From Candidatus Helarchaeota archaeon (GTDB lineage: Archaea > Asgardarchaeota > Lokiarchaeia > Helarchaeales > JABXJV01): a DNA stretch of 5,939 nucleotides. Both the position numbers and the translations under genes were made by a program. Below are positions 5,876 through 5,939 of this stretch, in pieces. The notes under the pieces are model-generated. The model was not told the DNA's origin, ran no database searches, and saw only the letters and a list, made by a program, of their open reading frames with translations. The stretch is taken from NCBI GenBank assembly GCA_013375355.1, contig JABXJV010000234.1, forward strand, positions 1-5,939. Reading direction: 5' to 3'. How positions within the stretch are numbered: position 1 is the stretch's first letter; each line of letters opens with the position of its first letter.

Positions 5876-5888
5876 GTTTGACACTTGG
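5872..5888. repeat. 17-bp palindrome upstream of the RHH gene, possible operator
   Basis: CCAAGT (5872-5877) and ACTTGG (5883-5888) are exact reverse complements around TTGAC. It is the most G/C-containing element in an otherwise AT-dominated spacer and lies about 86 bp before the RHH start codon. It overlaps the candidate -35 on the minus strand and itself contains a perfect TTGACA (5878-5883) on the plus strand, though without a good -10 at the right distance. It may be an operator or the stem of a hairpin ending a gene beyond the right edge. Confidence 0.5.
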
Positions 5889-5939
5889 TTTTGTAAGTTG
5901 TTAAAAAACAATGGCAAAATTTGGCTGACTACACTAGAT

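Noticed and set aside
5878..5906. Perfect TTGACA on the plus strand at 5878-5883 as a rightward promoter
   Set aside because: At 16-18 nt spacing the best -10 (TTAAAA) matches only three of six bases. The downstream ATG at 5911 runs into TGA after five codons.
5864..5938. Open minus-strand frame entering from the right edge and ending at TAG (5866-5864), possible C-terminal end of another protein
   Set aside because: Only 24 codons are visible, the peptide resembles nothing I recognise, and such a stretch without a stop is expected by chance.

Overview
The window comes from an AT-rich bacterial chromosome. Genes are preceded by clear Shine-Dalgarno (SD) sequences, and the set of an RNase R, a release-factor methyltransferase and a hexose-phosphate mutase is bacterial. 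I cannot place the organism more precisely from this stretch alone.

The left two thirds (1-4298) is a plus-strand housekeeping block. It holds the C-terminal part of prmC (cut by the left edge), a complete phosphomannomutase/phosphoglucomutase gene (612-1970) and a complete rnr gene for RNase R (2181-4298). The genes are separated by 81 and 210 bp. The 210-bp spacer contains a 28-nt near-perfect palindrome and, just before rnr, a terminator-like hairpin. The rnr start codon has no SD at normal distance. It could be translated from a leaderless message or by an SD brought close by the hairpin.

The right third (4343-5939) is a convergent minus-strand block with much more AT-rich spacers and no housekeeping genes. 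Read in its own direction, it starts with a 216-residue protein that looks like a tandem ribbon-helix-helix (RHH) DNA-binding protein (5786-5136). After a 185-bp, extremely AT-rich spacer comes a tight two-gene unit: a small basic protein of DUF4258-like appearance (4950-4657), then a 93-residue, helical, acidic protein (4624-4343). The basic/acidic pairing, small sizes, 32-bp gap and nearby RHH regulator recall toxin-antitoxin modules. The second protein is not an antitoxin family I recognise, so the system is a hypothesis.

Putative promoters are offered upstream of the mutase gene, rnr, the RHH gene and the two-gene unit. All rest on hexamer matches in AT-rich DNA and should be treated as candidates. 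No RNA genes, CRISPR arrays, or insertion sequences with recognisable ends were found.
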